Shown one piece after another: positions 1 through 4,927 of a stretch of 6,622 bases of DNA. The notes beneath the pieces are model-generated. The model was not told the origin of the DNA, searched no databases, and worked only from the letters and a program-made list of their open reading frames with translations. The stretch lies in NCBI GenBank assembly GCA_011049295.1, contig DSCA01000184.1:1-6622 (forward strand), given 5' to 3'. Numbering within the stretch: the stretch's first letter is position 1; the number at the start of each line of letters is the position of its first letter. This stretch comes from Thermoplasmatales archaeon (GTDB lineage: Archaea > Thermoplasmatota > E2 > UBA202 > DSCA01). The position numbers and the translations under genes are program-made.

Positions 1-810
1 GATCTGAGAAATATTCGGTTTCTTGTCCTCGACGAAACTGATAGGATGCTAGATATGGGTTTTATACATGATGTCGAAACAATCATAAGATACACACCAA
101 AACAGCGACAAACCCTCATGTTCAGCGCCACTATCTCTGAAGATATCCATCGCATCATGAATAGACATCTGAGAAAACCCCTCATTATTAAAACCCGTGC
201 TCTTGTCGACACTGAGAAACTAAGCCAATTTTACTATGATGTCTTTCCTCAGAATGAGAAGTTTTCTCTGCTCGTCCATCTCCTCAAAACTAGTACTCCC
301 GGTTTGGCCATCGTTTTTTGTGCCACCAGACGTGAATCGGATATTGTCACCAAAAATCTCAGAAAACAAGGCGTGAACACGGCAGTGATGCATGGCGGTA
401 TGAATCAGACCAGCAGACTTGATTCGCTCAACGGCCTAAAGAACAATCAAACCGATGTATTGGTAGCAACTGATGTTGCTGCACGAGGCCTTGATATCAA
501 GAATGTTACGCATGTGTACAACTATGATGTACCCAAGACCGGCAAGGAATATGTACATCGCATTGGCAGAACTGCACGAGCTGGAGAGAATGGCCATGCA
601 GTCACTCTTCTCACCGATCGGGATTACGATAATTTCAGGCGAGTGCAACAAGAGCATGGACTTAATATCAATCGGGTGGATATGCCCGATTTTAAACATG
701 TTCCTTTTGTAAGGGCTGTCGGAGGGAGGGGAAAAGCACTCCGGCAGTACAAAAAATATTCCAGTGCCTACGGTGGTAGGCGCACAGGTTCGAAGACACT
801 GAGGTATTGA
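1..810 (+). CDS. DEAD-box ATP-dependent RNA helicase, 5'-truncated by window edge
   Basis: The reading frame is open from base 1, so the gene begins outside the window; the first in-window ATG at 46 is not the start. The visible 269 residues begin at motif II, VLDETDRMLDMGF (DETD at visible residues 11-14), followed by motif III SAT (42-44), motif IV IVFCATRRES (about 104-113), HGGM (131-134), motif V ATDVAARGLDI (156-166) and motif VI HRIGRTARAG (186-195). This is the end of RecA-like domain 1 plus all of domain 2. The Q motif and Walker A motif (I) must lie upstream. The last 40 or so residues are basic and rich in Gly, Arg and Tyr, as in RNA-binding tails of this superfamily 2 family. Such enzymes unwind or remodel short RNA duplexes using ATP in the cytoplasm; in archaea and bacteria they are often cold-induced, which cannot be read here. 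Motif II is DETD rather than DEAD. The next gene, tfb, has its own promoter. Confidence 0.95.
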   Translation, partial: DLRNIRFLVLDETDRMLDMGFIHDVETIIRYTPKQRQTLMFSATISEDIHRIMNRHLRKPLIIKTRALVDTEKLSQFYYDVFPQNEKFSLLVHLLKTSTPGLAIVFCATRRESDIVTKNLRKQGVNTAVMHGGMNQTSRLDSLNGLKNNQTDVLVATDVAARGLDIKNVTHVYNYDVPKTGKEYVHRIGRTARAGENGHAVTLLTDRDYDNFRRVQQEHGLNINRVDMPDFKHVPFVRAVGGRGKALRQYKKYSSAYGGRRTGSKTLRY

Positions 811-880
811 TGATTTTGGATGGCTCCTACAGGGTGAGTACGGTTGTCTTGACGACAGCGTGCCTAAACCTTCGGTCAAA

Positions 881-890
881 AGCTATATAC
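881..890 (+). promoter_or_regulatory. TATA box of tfb
   Basis: The sequence AGCTATATAC, with TATATA at 884-889 and A-rich bases just upstream (a possible BRE), lies about 45 nt before the tfb ATG. Archaeal initiation normally falls about 26 nt downstream, near 910-913, giving a leader of about 20 nt that includes the AAAGGA ribosome-binding site. Confidence 0.6.
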
Positions 891-930
891 GATCACCCGG
901 ATAGATTTTTTGGTTTAAAGGATTGTGACA

Positions 931-1860
931 ATGCCTGAAAATAAAAGGGTGAAGCTGGAAGAGATTACACACTGTCCTGAATGTGGTTCTACCCGCATAC
1001 CTCGTGATTATAAGCGGGGAGAATTGGTATGCACACACTGTGGACTAGTTATTGAGGATAGGTATATCGATCAAGGACCGGAATGGCAAGCTTTTGACCA
1101 AGAAGAACGAAATAAGGTGGCTCGTGCCGGAGCACCGGTAAAGCATCCCTCCGACCTTCCCACCGTGATTGACTGGAAGAATACAGACAGCTATGGTAAA
1201 TCGATCCCACCTCGGAATCGCCCCGGAGTCTATCGGTTGCGGAAATGGCAGCAACGAGTTGGCATGCGAAAGAAACCTTTGAGTAAATCCTCAGCGATGT
1301 CTCTATGTGATAAGATTGTGTCAAGCATGGAATTGCCTCGGCGGGTACGAGAAGCAACCGCCATGCTGTACCAGAAAGCGGTGAAACAAGGTCTGATACG
1401 GGGAAGAAACCCTGAGGCGGTCATTGCTGCTGTCCTGTATGCTGCGTGCCGGCAATGCAATGTTCCTCGCACCTTGGACGAAATAGCGGATTCCTCGGGG
1501 GTGGATCGGAAAGATATTGGGCGAAACTATCGTTTTATGTCTCGGCAGCTAGAACTCAATCTCGTTCCCTTCCAACCACAGGATTACCTCTTCCATTTTT
1601 GCCATGAGCTGCAGCTCGGTGAAGATATCGAACTCAAGGCTCTGGAACTGCTTCGATTAACGGAGGCACAGGGGCTGACGAACGGGCGTGGCCCCACAGG
1701 CATAGCAGCAGCCATTATCTACATCACCTCGTTTTTAGCAGGAGAAACTAGAACTCAGAGTGACGTGGCTGCTGTGGCCGGGGTCACCGAGGTGACCATC
1801 CGGAATCGCTACAAGGAACTGGTGGAACAACTTGGCCTTGATGTATCGCAGCAGAAATAG
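931..1860 (+). CDS. tfb: Transcription initiation factor B (TFB/TFIIB homologue), divergent variant
   Basis: This 309-residue protein joins TBP-TATA DNA and RNA polymerase at archaeal promoters. The N-terminal zinc ribbon has CPEC and CTHC pairs (C15, C18, C34, C37), which dock on the polymerase. The B-linker motif TVIDWKNTDSYGKSI follows (about 78-92). Two cyclin-fold repeats come next, the first with LYAACRQCNVPRTLDEIA, the second ending in the BRE-contacting helix-turn-helix with VTEVTIRNRYKEL. The ATG at 931 is preferred because AAAGGA sits 8 nt before it; an in-frame GTG at 925 is too close to that site. The B-reader region is unusual: between RAGAP and TVIDW there are 8 residues (VKHPSDLP), whereas typical TFBs have about 11 including HDKGL. 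This points to a specialised paralogue rather than the housekeeping copy. Many archaea carry several TFBs; whether another exists cannot be seen here. Confidence 0.96.
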   Translation: MPENKRVKLEEITHCPECGSTRIPRDYKRGELVCTHCGLVIEDRYIDQGPEWQAFDQEERNKVARAGAPVKHPSDLPTVIDWKNTDSYGKSIPPRNRPGVYRLRKWQQRVGMRKKPLSKSSAMSLCDKIVSSMELPRRVREATAMLYQKAVKQGLIRGRNPEAVIAAVLYAACRQCNVPRTLDEIADSSGVDRKDIGRNYRFMSRQLELNLVPFQPQDYLFHFCHELQLGEDIELKALELLRLTEAQGLTNGRGPTGIAAAIIYITSFLAGETRTQSDVAAVAGVTEVTIRNRYKELVEQLGLDVSQQK

Positions 1861-1866
1861 CCAAAC

Positions 1867-1874
1867 TATTAATA
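1867..1874 (+). promoter_or_regulatory. Possible TATA box of the zinc-ribbon gene
   Basis: TATTAATA lies seven bases after the tfb stop codon. Initiation about 26 nt downstream (near 1896) would give a leader of roughly 30 nt carrying the ribosome-binding site of the next gene. Cotranscription from tfb is also possible, since the whole gap is only 68 nt. Confidence 0.4.
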
Positions 1875-1894
1875 GAAGATAGGGTTATGCAGTC

Positions 1895-1922
1895 CTACTC
1901 TACCCCGAGTGGAGTGAAAGGT
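1895..1922 (+). promoter_or_regulatory. Ribosome-binding region of the zinc-ribbon gene, partly inside a hairpin
   Basis: Two purine-rich Shine-Dalgarno candidates precede the ATG at 1929: GGAGTGA at 1911-1917 and AAAGGT at 1917-1922. They favour the start at 1929 over the in-frame ATG at 1887, which has no good site. CTACTC (1895-1900) can pair with GAGTGG (1907-1912, one G-U pair) around loop TACCCC, covering the first two bases of GGAGTGA. Confidence 0.45.
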
Positions 1923-1928
1923 AAAAAA

Positions 1929-2105
1929 ATGTATAGAGAAGAACGTGGTGGCCGTCATTATGACCGACCGCCAAGAGAAATGCATAAAGCGACGTGTGCC
2001 GACTGTGGTAAGGAATGTGAAGTACCCTTCAAGCCAACTGAAGGACGACCTGTGTACTGCAAGGAGTGTTTTAGTAAGCATAGACCACCGAGATCACGAT
2101 ATTGA
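1929..2105 (+). CDS. Small CxxC-x(n)-CxxC zinc-ribbon protein
   Basis: This 58-residue protein has a basic, Arg/Gly-rich N-terminus (MYREERGGRHYDRPPREM), then a treble-clef-like zinc ribbon: CADC at 23-26 and CKEC at 44-47, with the family core GKECEVPFKPTEGRPVYCKECF between and around them, and a basic tail HRPPRSRY. It matches a family of tiny CxxC zinc proteins common in methanogenic archaea and also found in bacterial groups, for which I know no defined biochemical role. Four cysteines and basic arms suggest zinc-dependent nucleic-acid binding, which is inference. It follows tfb by 68 nt in the same direction, and the helicase-TFB-zinc-ribbon order suggests RNA or transcription work. The start at 1929 is chosen for its ribosome-binding sequences and because the family typically begins close to this point; starting at 1887 would add 14 unlikely residues. 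Confidence 0.85.
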   Translation: MYREERGGRHYDRPPREMHKATCADCGKECEVPFKPTEGRPVYCKECFSKHRPPRSRY

Positions 2106-2114
2106 GTGACCTTA

Positions 2115-2142
2115 CCTGAAGCATCGTTATTGCTTTTTCAGG
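2115..2142 (+). terminator. Hairpin terminator after the zinc-ribbon gene
   Basis: CCTGAAGCA (2115-2123) can pair with TGC (2131-2133) and TTCAGG (2137-2142), with a short unpaired T stretch on the 3' arm, which reads TGCTTTTTCAGG. It begins 9 nt after the stop codon. Archaeal termination depends mainly on T-runs, so the T5 at 2134-2138 is as relevant as the stem. Confidence 0.45.
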
Positions 2143-2161
2143 ATACCATCTTTACCCGAAG

Positions 2162-2186
2162 GGGGCTTGATGCCCCACTATTTTTT
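2162..2186 (+). terminator. GC hairpin followed by T6: likely transcription terminator
   Basis: GGGGC (2162-2166) and GCCCC (2172-2176) form a perfect 5-bp stem around a TTGAT loop, followed by ACTA and a run of six T (2181-2186). Its position 57 nt past the zinc-ribbon stop codon makes it the likely end of the rightward cluster. Confidence 0.55.
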
Positions 2187-2489
2187 CCCAAATAAAAAGA
2201 ACAAGAATAAGTCAGCCGGGTCTCGCAAACACAACGTAAGATATCTAATTGTTAAGGGCCAGAGAACGCTTCAAACCAACCATCAGAAAAATATTGATAC
2301 CACTGTTGAGAACGTATCATTACTGCGAGCGGAAGTAAACTTTATGTTACCCTTATCATTTAACGACGTTGAGCTAGACGTAACCAATTATACTACTAGC
2401 ACGTTTATCTGACAACTAAGTAAGGACAGGTTTTCATGGCAATGTCTATTTCCCATGGGCCGCAAGAAAAAAATAGCAGAAAGGCATAA
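2187..2489. other. Low-GC intergenic stretch without a convincing gene
   Basis: I see no recognisable gene here. An 81-codon open frame (2167-2412) starts inside the terminator hairpin, has no ribosome-binding site and reads as low-complexity Lys/Asn/Thr sequence, so I treat it as noise. Near the right end a TATA-like ATTATA (2386-2391), the purine-rich AAGGACAGG (2422-2430) and an ATG at 2436 could express a 17-residue peptide (MAMSISHGPQEKNSRKA, stop 2487-2489). In another frame an ATG at 2455 opens the basic 18-residue MGRKKKIAERHKASGQKV (stop 2509-2511). Neither resembles a family I know; the second could be the start of a gene cut off at the composition boundary. The 9-mer TGACAACTA occurs at 2410 and 2509. 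Confidence 0.4.
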
Positions 2490-2512
2490 GGCTAGTGGTC
2501 AAAAGGTTTGAC
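2490..2512 (+). repeat. Degenerate partial copy of the tRNA-Val 5' half
   Basis: GGCTAGTGGTC at 2490-2500 repeats exactly bases 2-12 of the tRNA-Val gene (2519-2529), 29 nt upstream of it. The match weakens but continues: AAAAGGTT-TGAC against TAGGGGTTATGAC, covering the D-arm. It has no anticodon arm or 3' acceptor strand, so it cannot be a working tRNA. It may be a decayed tandem tRNA or a scar of recombination at the tRNA gene. Confidence 0.6.
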
Positions 2513-2517
2513 AACTA

Positions 2518-2590
2518 GGGCTAGTGGTCTAGGGGTTATGACGTTGCCCTTACGAGGCAAAGGTCGCCGGTTCGATTCCGGCCTAGCCCA
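2518..2590 (+). tRNA. tRNA-Val (anticodon UAC)
   Basis: The 73-nt gene folds completely. The acceptor GGGCTAG pairs with CTAGCCC (2583-2589), with A73 at 2590. The D-stem pairs GTC with GAC. The anticodon stem TTGCC/GGCAA surrounds loop CTTACGA, whose central TAC reads GUA (and likely other GUN) valine codons. The variable loop is AGGTC, and the T-arm GCCGG-TTCGATT-CCGGC is perfect. The CCA end is not encoded, as is usual in archaea where it is added by CCA-adding enzyme. No strong TATA box is seen at -26, a region occupied by the partial tRNA copy, so its promoter is unclear; CATAAG at 2485-2490 is a weak candidate. The gene lies at the change from AT-richer to GC-rich DNA. Confidence 0.97.
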
Positions 2591-2626
2591 TTTGGCATTT
2601 GGCGTCATCTCGTTTGTGGGGGACGT

Positions 2627-3001
2627 TTAGGTAAGGGTTACCTGTTCTTTTCCTGGTGGCCCCTTTACCAGGAGGTCGATGCGCACCCGCTCCCGGGGGG
2701 TGAGCCGCTGGACGGTGAACACGGCCCGCTTGTCGCCAATCATGCCTCCTTCCGTCAGGCGCACCTTTTCCATCTGGTATATGGCCCATCCCTTTATAAT
2801 GGCCGGCGAGACGTTGATGGCGACCATGGCCTCCCCCGGGGGATGGTCATCCGCGGTGACCACGATGACCAGGAGTCGATGGTCGGTTGCGCCGTCCCAT
2901 GACGATGCGTCCGGAGGTGCGGGGGAACCGGCGCCCTGCGTGGCTGTCGCTTCCATGTGGCCGTCTTTTTCCCGGAAGGTGTGGACGCAGAGGTGCATCA
3001 T
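2627..3001 (-). CDS. Small beta-rich protein of unknown function
   Basis: I do not recognise this protein of up to 124 residues. After a low-complexity Ala/Pro/Ser/Gly stretch (about residues 16-39), the rest alternates hydrophobic and polar residues as beta-strands do: RLLVIVVTADD, EAMVAINVSPAII, WAIYQMEKVRLT, RAVFTVQRL and RVRIDLLVKG. That suggests a single Ig-like or fibronectin-like sandwich. It has no signal peptide, membrane helix or cysteine cluster, and only one cysteine, near the N-terminus. The start is uncertain. ATGs lie at 3001 and 2998, where a TATA-like TTAAAATA (3028-3021) implies a nearly leaderless message; an internal ATG at 2956 would give 109 residues and drop MMHLCVHTFREKDGH. 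It is transcribed leftward between two rightward tRNA genes and its GC-rich codon use matches glnS. It is favoured over the overlapping rightward frame (2679-3119), which reads as random Ser/Arg/Met/Trp and runs into the tRNA-Gln gene. Confidence 0.7.
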   Translation of the reverse strand: MMHLCVHTFREKDGHMEATATQGAGSPAPPDASSWDGATDHRLLVIVVTADDHPPGEAMVAINVSPAIIKGWAIYQMEKVRLTEGGMIGDKRAVFTVQRLTPRERVRIDLLVKGPPGKEQVTLT

Positions 3002-3020
3002 GCCGGGGGAGCATCTGCCG

Positions 3021-3033
3021 TATTTTAACGTTT
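3021..3033 (-). promoter_or_regulatory. BRE/TATA element of the leftward unknown gene
   Basis: On the minus strand this reads AAACGTTAAAATA, an A-rich BRE-like part followed by TTAAAATA. Its centre is about 26 nt before the ATG at 3001-2999, so the message is probably leaderless. The AAACGTT core recurs in the tRNA-Gln promoter facing the other way. Confidence 0.5.
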
Positions 3034-3056
3034 GGGATACTCCCCGCCGGGACCGA

Positions 3057-3070
3057 AAACGTTTAGAATT
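3057..3070 (+). promoter_or_regulatory. BRE/TATA (box A) of tRNA-Gln
   Basis: AAACGTTTAGAATT has its TTTAGAA part centred 27 nt before the first base of the mature tRNA, the usual spacing for an archaeal stable-RNA promoter. It shares AAACGTT with the divergent promoter at 3021-3033. Confidence 0.6.
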
Positions 3071-3091
3071 GGGCGGCGATAAAGGACTGCC

Positions 3092-3164
3092 AGCCCCGTG
3101 GTGTAGTGGTCTAGCATAAGAGACTCTGGATCTCTTGGCGCCAGTTCGAATCTGGCCGGGGCTG
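3092..3164 (+). tRNA. tRNA-Gln (anticodon CUG)
   Basis: The 73-nt gene folds fully. The acceptor AGCCCCG (3092-3098) pairs with CGGGGCT (3157-3163), with discriminator G73. The D-stem GTGT/GCAT contains two G-U pairs. The anticodon stem AGAGA/TCTCT holds loop CTCTGGA with CTG at 3126-3128, reading CAG. The T-arm is GCCAG-TTCGAAT-CTGGC. No CCA is encoded. The first pair is A1-U72, the second G2-C71 and the third C3-G70. For E. coli GlnRS, known identity elements include the anticodon, G73 and G2-C71, all present here; G3-C70 is not. It ends 65 bp before the glnS start, so substrate and enzyme genes are neighbours. CAA codons would need another tRNA-Gln (UUG) elsewhere. Confidence 0.97.
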
Positions 3165-3165
3165 C

Positions 3166-3170
3166 TTTTT
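3166..3170 (+). terminator. T5 terminator of tRNA-Gln
   Basis: TTTTT begins one base after the discriminator base. Short T-runs end archaeal transcripts, and this one separates the tRNA unit from the glnS promoter immediately after it. Confidence 0.5.
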
Positions 3171-3180
3171 CACCCAAATG

Positions 3181-3187
3181 TTTATAA
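3181..3187 (+). promoter_or_regulatory. TATA box of glnS
   Basis: TTTATAA, 43-49 nt before the glnS ATG, predicts initiation near 3210 and a leader of about 20 nt that includes the purine-rich GAGAGG (3215-3220), 9 nt before the start codon. GlnS therefore probably has a promoter separate from the tRNA. Confidence 0.6.
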
Positions 3188-3229
3188 CAAAAAAATTTCT
3201 ATGGGCATGAGCATGAGAGGCGATGCGCC

Positions 3230-4906
3230 ATGAATGATGAGTCCTCCACCGATTTCATTCGCGACATTATCAACCATGATTTGGAGACCGGCAGATATGA
3301 CCGGGTGCATACGCGTTTTCCCCCCGAGCCCAACGGCTTTCTCCACATAGGGCACGCCAAGTCCATATGCCTTAACTTCGGCATCGCCGAGGAATACGGG
3401 GGCAAGTGCAACCTGCGTTTTGACGACACCAATCCCTCCACGGAGGAGGAAACCTACGTGCAGTCCATCATTGAGGACGTACGGTGGCTGGGCTTCGACT
3501 GGGAGGACCGCCTGTTTTTTGCCTCCGACTATTTCGACCAGATGTACGAGTATGCAGTGCAGCTGGTGGAAAAGGGGAGGGCCTACGTTGACGACCTGAG
3601 CGCCGAGGAAATCCGGCGGTACCGGGGAACCCTGACCCAGCCGGGCACCAACAGCCCCTACCGGGACCGCCCGGTGGAGGGAAACCTGGACCTTCTGGAG
3701 CGGATGAAGGAGGGAGAGTTTGGAGACGGCGAAAAGGTGCTGCGGGCCAGGATTGACATGGCGCATCCCAACATGAACATGCGGGACCCCGTCATGTATC
3801 GCATACTCCGGGCCACCCATCACCGCACCGGAGACCGGTGGTGTATCTATCCCACCTATGACTGGGCGCACGGTCTGGAGGATTCCATAGAGGGCATAAC
3901 CCATTCCATCTGCACCCTGGAGTTCGAGAACCATCGTCCCCTGTACGACTGGTTTCTGGACCAACTGGGTGTGTATCGTCCCCGGCAGATTGAATTCGCC
4001 CGGCTCAATCTCACCTACACGGTGATGAGCAAGCGCATGCTTCGCAGCCTGGTGGAGGGGGGCCAGGTCAGCGGATGGGACGACCCGCGGCTTCCCACCA
4101 TACGGGGCATGCGGCGGCGGGGGTACCCCCCGGCGGCCATCCGGGATTTCTGCCAGCGCATCGGCGTCTCCAAGAGCGAGAGCACCATACCCATGGAGCT
4201 TTTGGAGCACTGCGTCCGGGATGAGCTAAATCGGACCGCCCCGCGGTACATGGGTGTCCTGCATCCTCTCAAGGTCATACTTGACAATTACCCTCGGGAC
4301 CAGGTGGAATACATGGGGGTGGAGAACAGCCCCGAGGACCCGGCGGCGGGCACCCGGCAGGTTCCCTTTTCCCGTGTGCTGTACATCGAGCGGGAGGACT
4401 TCCGGGAGCATCCCCCCAAGAAATATTACCGCCTGGCCCCGGGCCGCGAGGTGCGCCTCAAAAATGCCTATCTCATCACCTGCCAGGAGGCCATCAAGGA
4501 GGACGGCGAGGTGACCGCCCTCCGGTGTACGGTGGACCCGGCCACCAGGGGCGGCGACGCCCCGGATGGACGCAGCGTCCGGGCCACCCTGCACTGGGTG
4601 TCTGCTCCCCACGCCGTTGACGCCGAGGTGCGCCTCTACCAGCGGCTGTTCACGGTGGAGGACCCGGCGGGCCAGGGGCGTGACTTCAAGGAGCATCTGA
4701 ACCCCCATTCGCTGAGAACCCTGACCTCGTGCAAGGTGGAACCGGCGGTGCGAGAGCTGGCCTCCGTGGAGCGCTTCCAGTTTCTGCGCCAGGGCTACTT
4801 CTGCGTGGACCCCGATACCGCCGGCGACCACCTGATAATCAACCAGACGGTGGAGCTCCGTGACACCTGGGCCAGAATCAGCCGGCAGATGGCTAAAAAT
4901 CGGTGA
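3230..4906 (+). CDS. glnS: Glutaminyl-tRNA synthetase, bacterial type (EC 6.1.1.18)
   Basis: This 558-residue class I synthetase joins glutamine to tRNA-Gln using ATP, in the cytosol. It aligns almost end to end with E. coli GlnRS (554 residues) from memory. FPPEPNGFLHIGHAKS contains HIGH at 39-42. GITHSICTLEFENHRPLYDW is the amino-acid and acceptor-end region, with CTLEF as in GlnRS. VMSKR (265-269) is the KMSKS loop in its GlnRS form, and GWDDPRLPTIRGMRRRGY leads into the helical subdomain. The C-terminal third (about 340-550) carries the two anticodon-binding beta-barrels, with RQVPFSRVLYIEREDF, GREVRLKNAY, LHWVSAPHAVDAEVRLYQRLF and a terminal RDTWARI. No frame break or missing motif is seen, so it should be active. 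The start fits both the ribosome-binding site and the E. coli N-terminus. Most archaea lack GlnRS and use GluRS plus GatDE. Its neighbour tRNA-Gln(CUG) is the cognate substrate. Its third-position GC is high, like the other right-hand genes, so any transfer is old enough to have blended. Confidence 0.98.
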   Translation: MNDESSTDFIRDIINHDLETGRYDRVHTRFPPEPNGFLHIGHAKSICLNFGIAEEYGGKCNLRFDDTNPSTEEETYVQSIIEDVRWLGFDWEDRLFFASDYFDQMYEYAVQLVEKGRAYVDDLSAEEIRRYRGTLTQPGTNSPYRDRPVEGNLDLLERMKEGEFGDGEKVLRARIDMAHPNMNMRDPVMYRILRATHHRTGDRWCIYPTYDWAHGLEDSIEGITHSICTLEFENHRPLYDWFLDQLGVYRPRQIEFARLNLTYTVMSKRMLRSLVEGGQVSGWDDPRLPTIRGMRRRGYPPAAIRDFCQRIGVSKSESTIPMELLEHCVRDELNRTAPRYMGVLHPLKVILDNYPRDQVEYMGVENSPEDPAAGTRQVPFSRVLYIEREDFREHPPKKYYRLAPGREVRLKNAYLITCQEAIKEDGEVTALRCTVDPATRGGDAPDGRSVRATLHWVSAPHAVDAEVRLYQRLFTVEDPAGQGRDFKEHLNPHSLRTLTSCKVEPAVRELASVERFQFLRQGYFCVDPDTAGDHLIINQTVELRDTWARISRQMAKNR

Positions 4907-4927
4907 CGGAGGGGGGCACGAGGCGGC

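Noticed and set aside
804..860. Possible C/D-box guide RNA after the helicase (TTGATGA near the stop codon)
   Set aside because: There is no suitable CUGA D box at the right distance and no C'/D' pair; the C-like match is part of the helicase stop region.
1887..1928. Earlier ATG for the zinc-ribbon protein
   Set aside because: The extra 14 residues are unlike the family and lie over a probable leader with ribosome-binding sequences before 1929.
2167..2412. 81-codon rightward open frame after the zinc-ribbon gene
   Set aside because: It begins inside a terminator hairpin, has no ribosome-binding site or promoter, and its protein has no family-like pattern.
2410..2517. Direct repeats TGACAACTA (2410 and 2509) as element ends
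   Set aside because: A nine-base repeat within a few hundred AT-rich bases is readily due to chance, and no transposase or further structure supports it.
2679..3119. 146-codon rightward frame opposite the leftward unknown gene
   Set aside because: It reads as random Ser/Arg/Met/Trp-rich sequence and runs into tRNA-Gln; the opposite strand has a coherent protein and promoter.
3182..4210. 342-codon leftward frame opposite glnS, with another at 4226-4831
   Set aside because: These are long antisense frames expected opposite a GC-rich gene; the glnS frame is a full match to a known enzyme.
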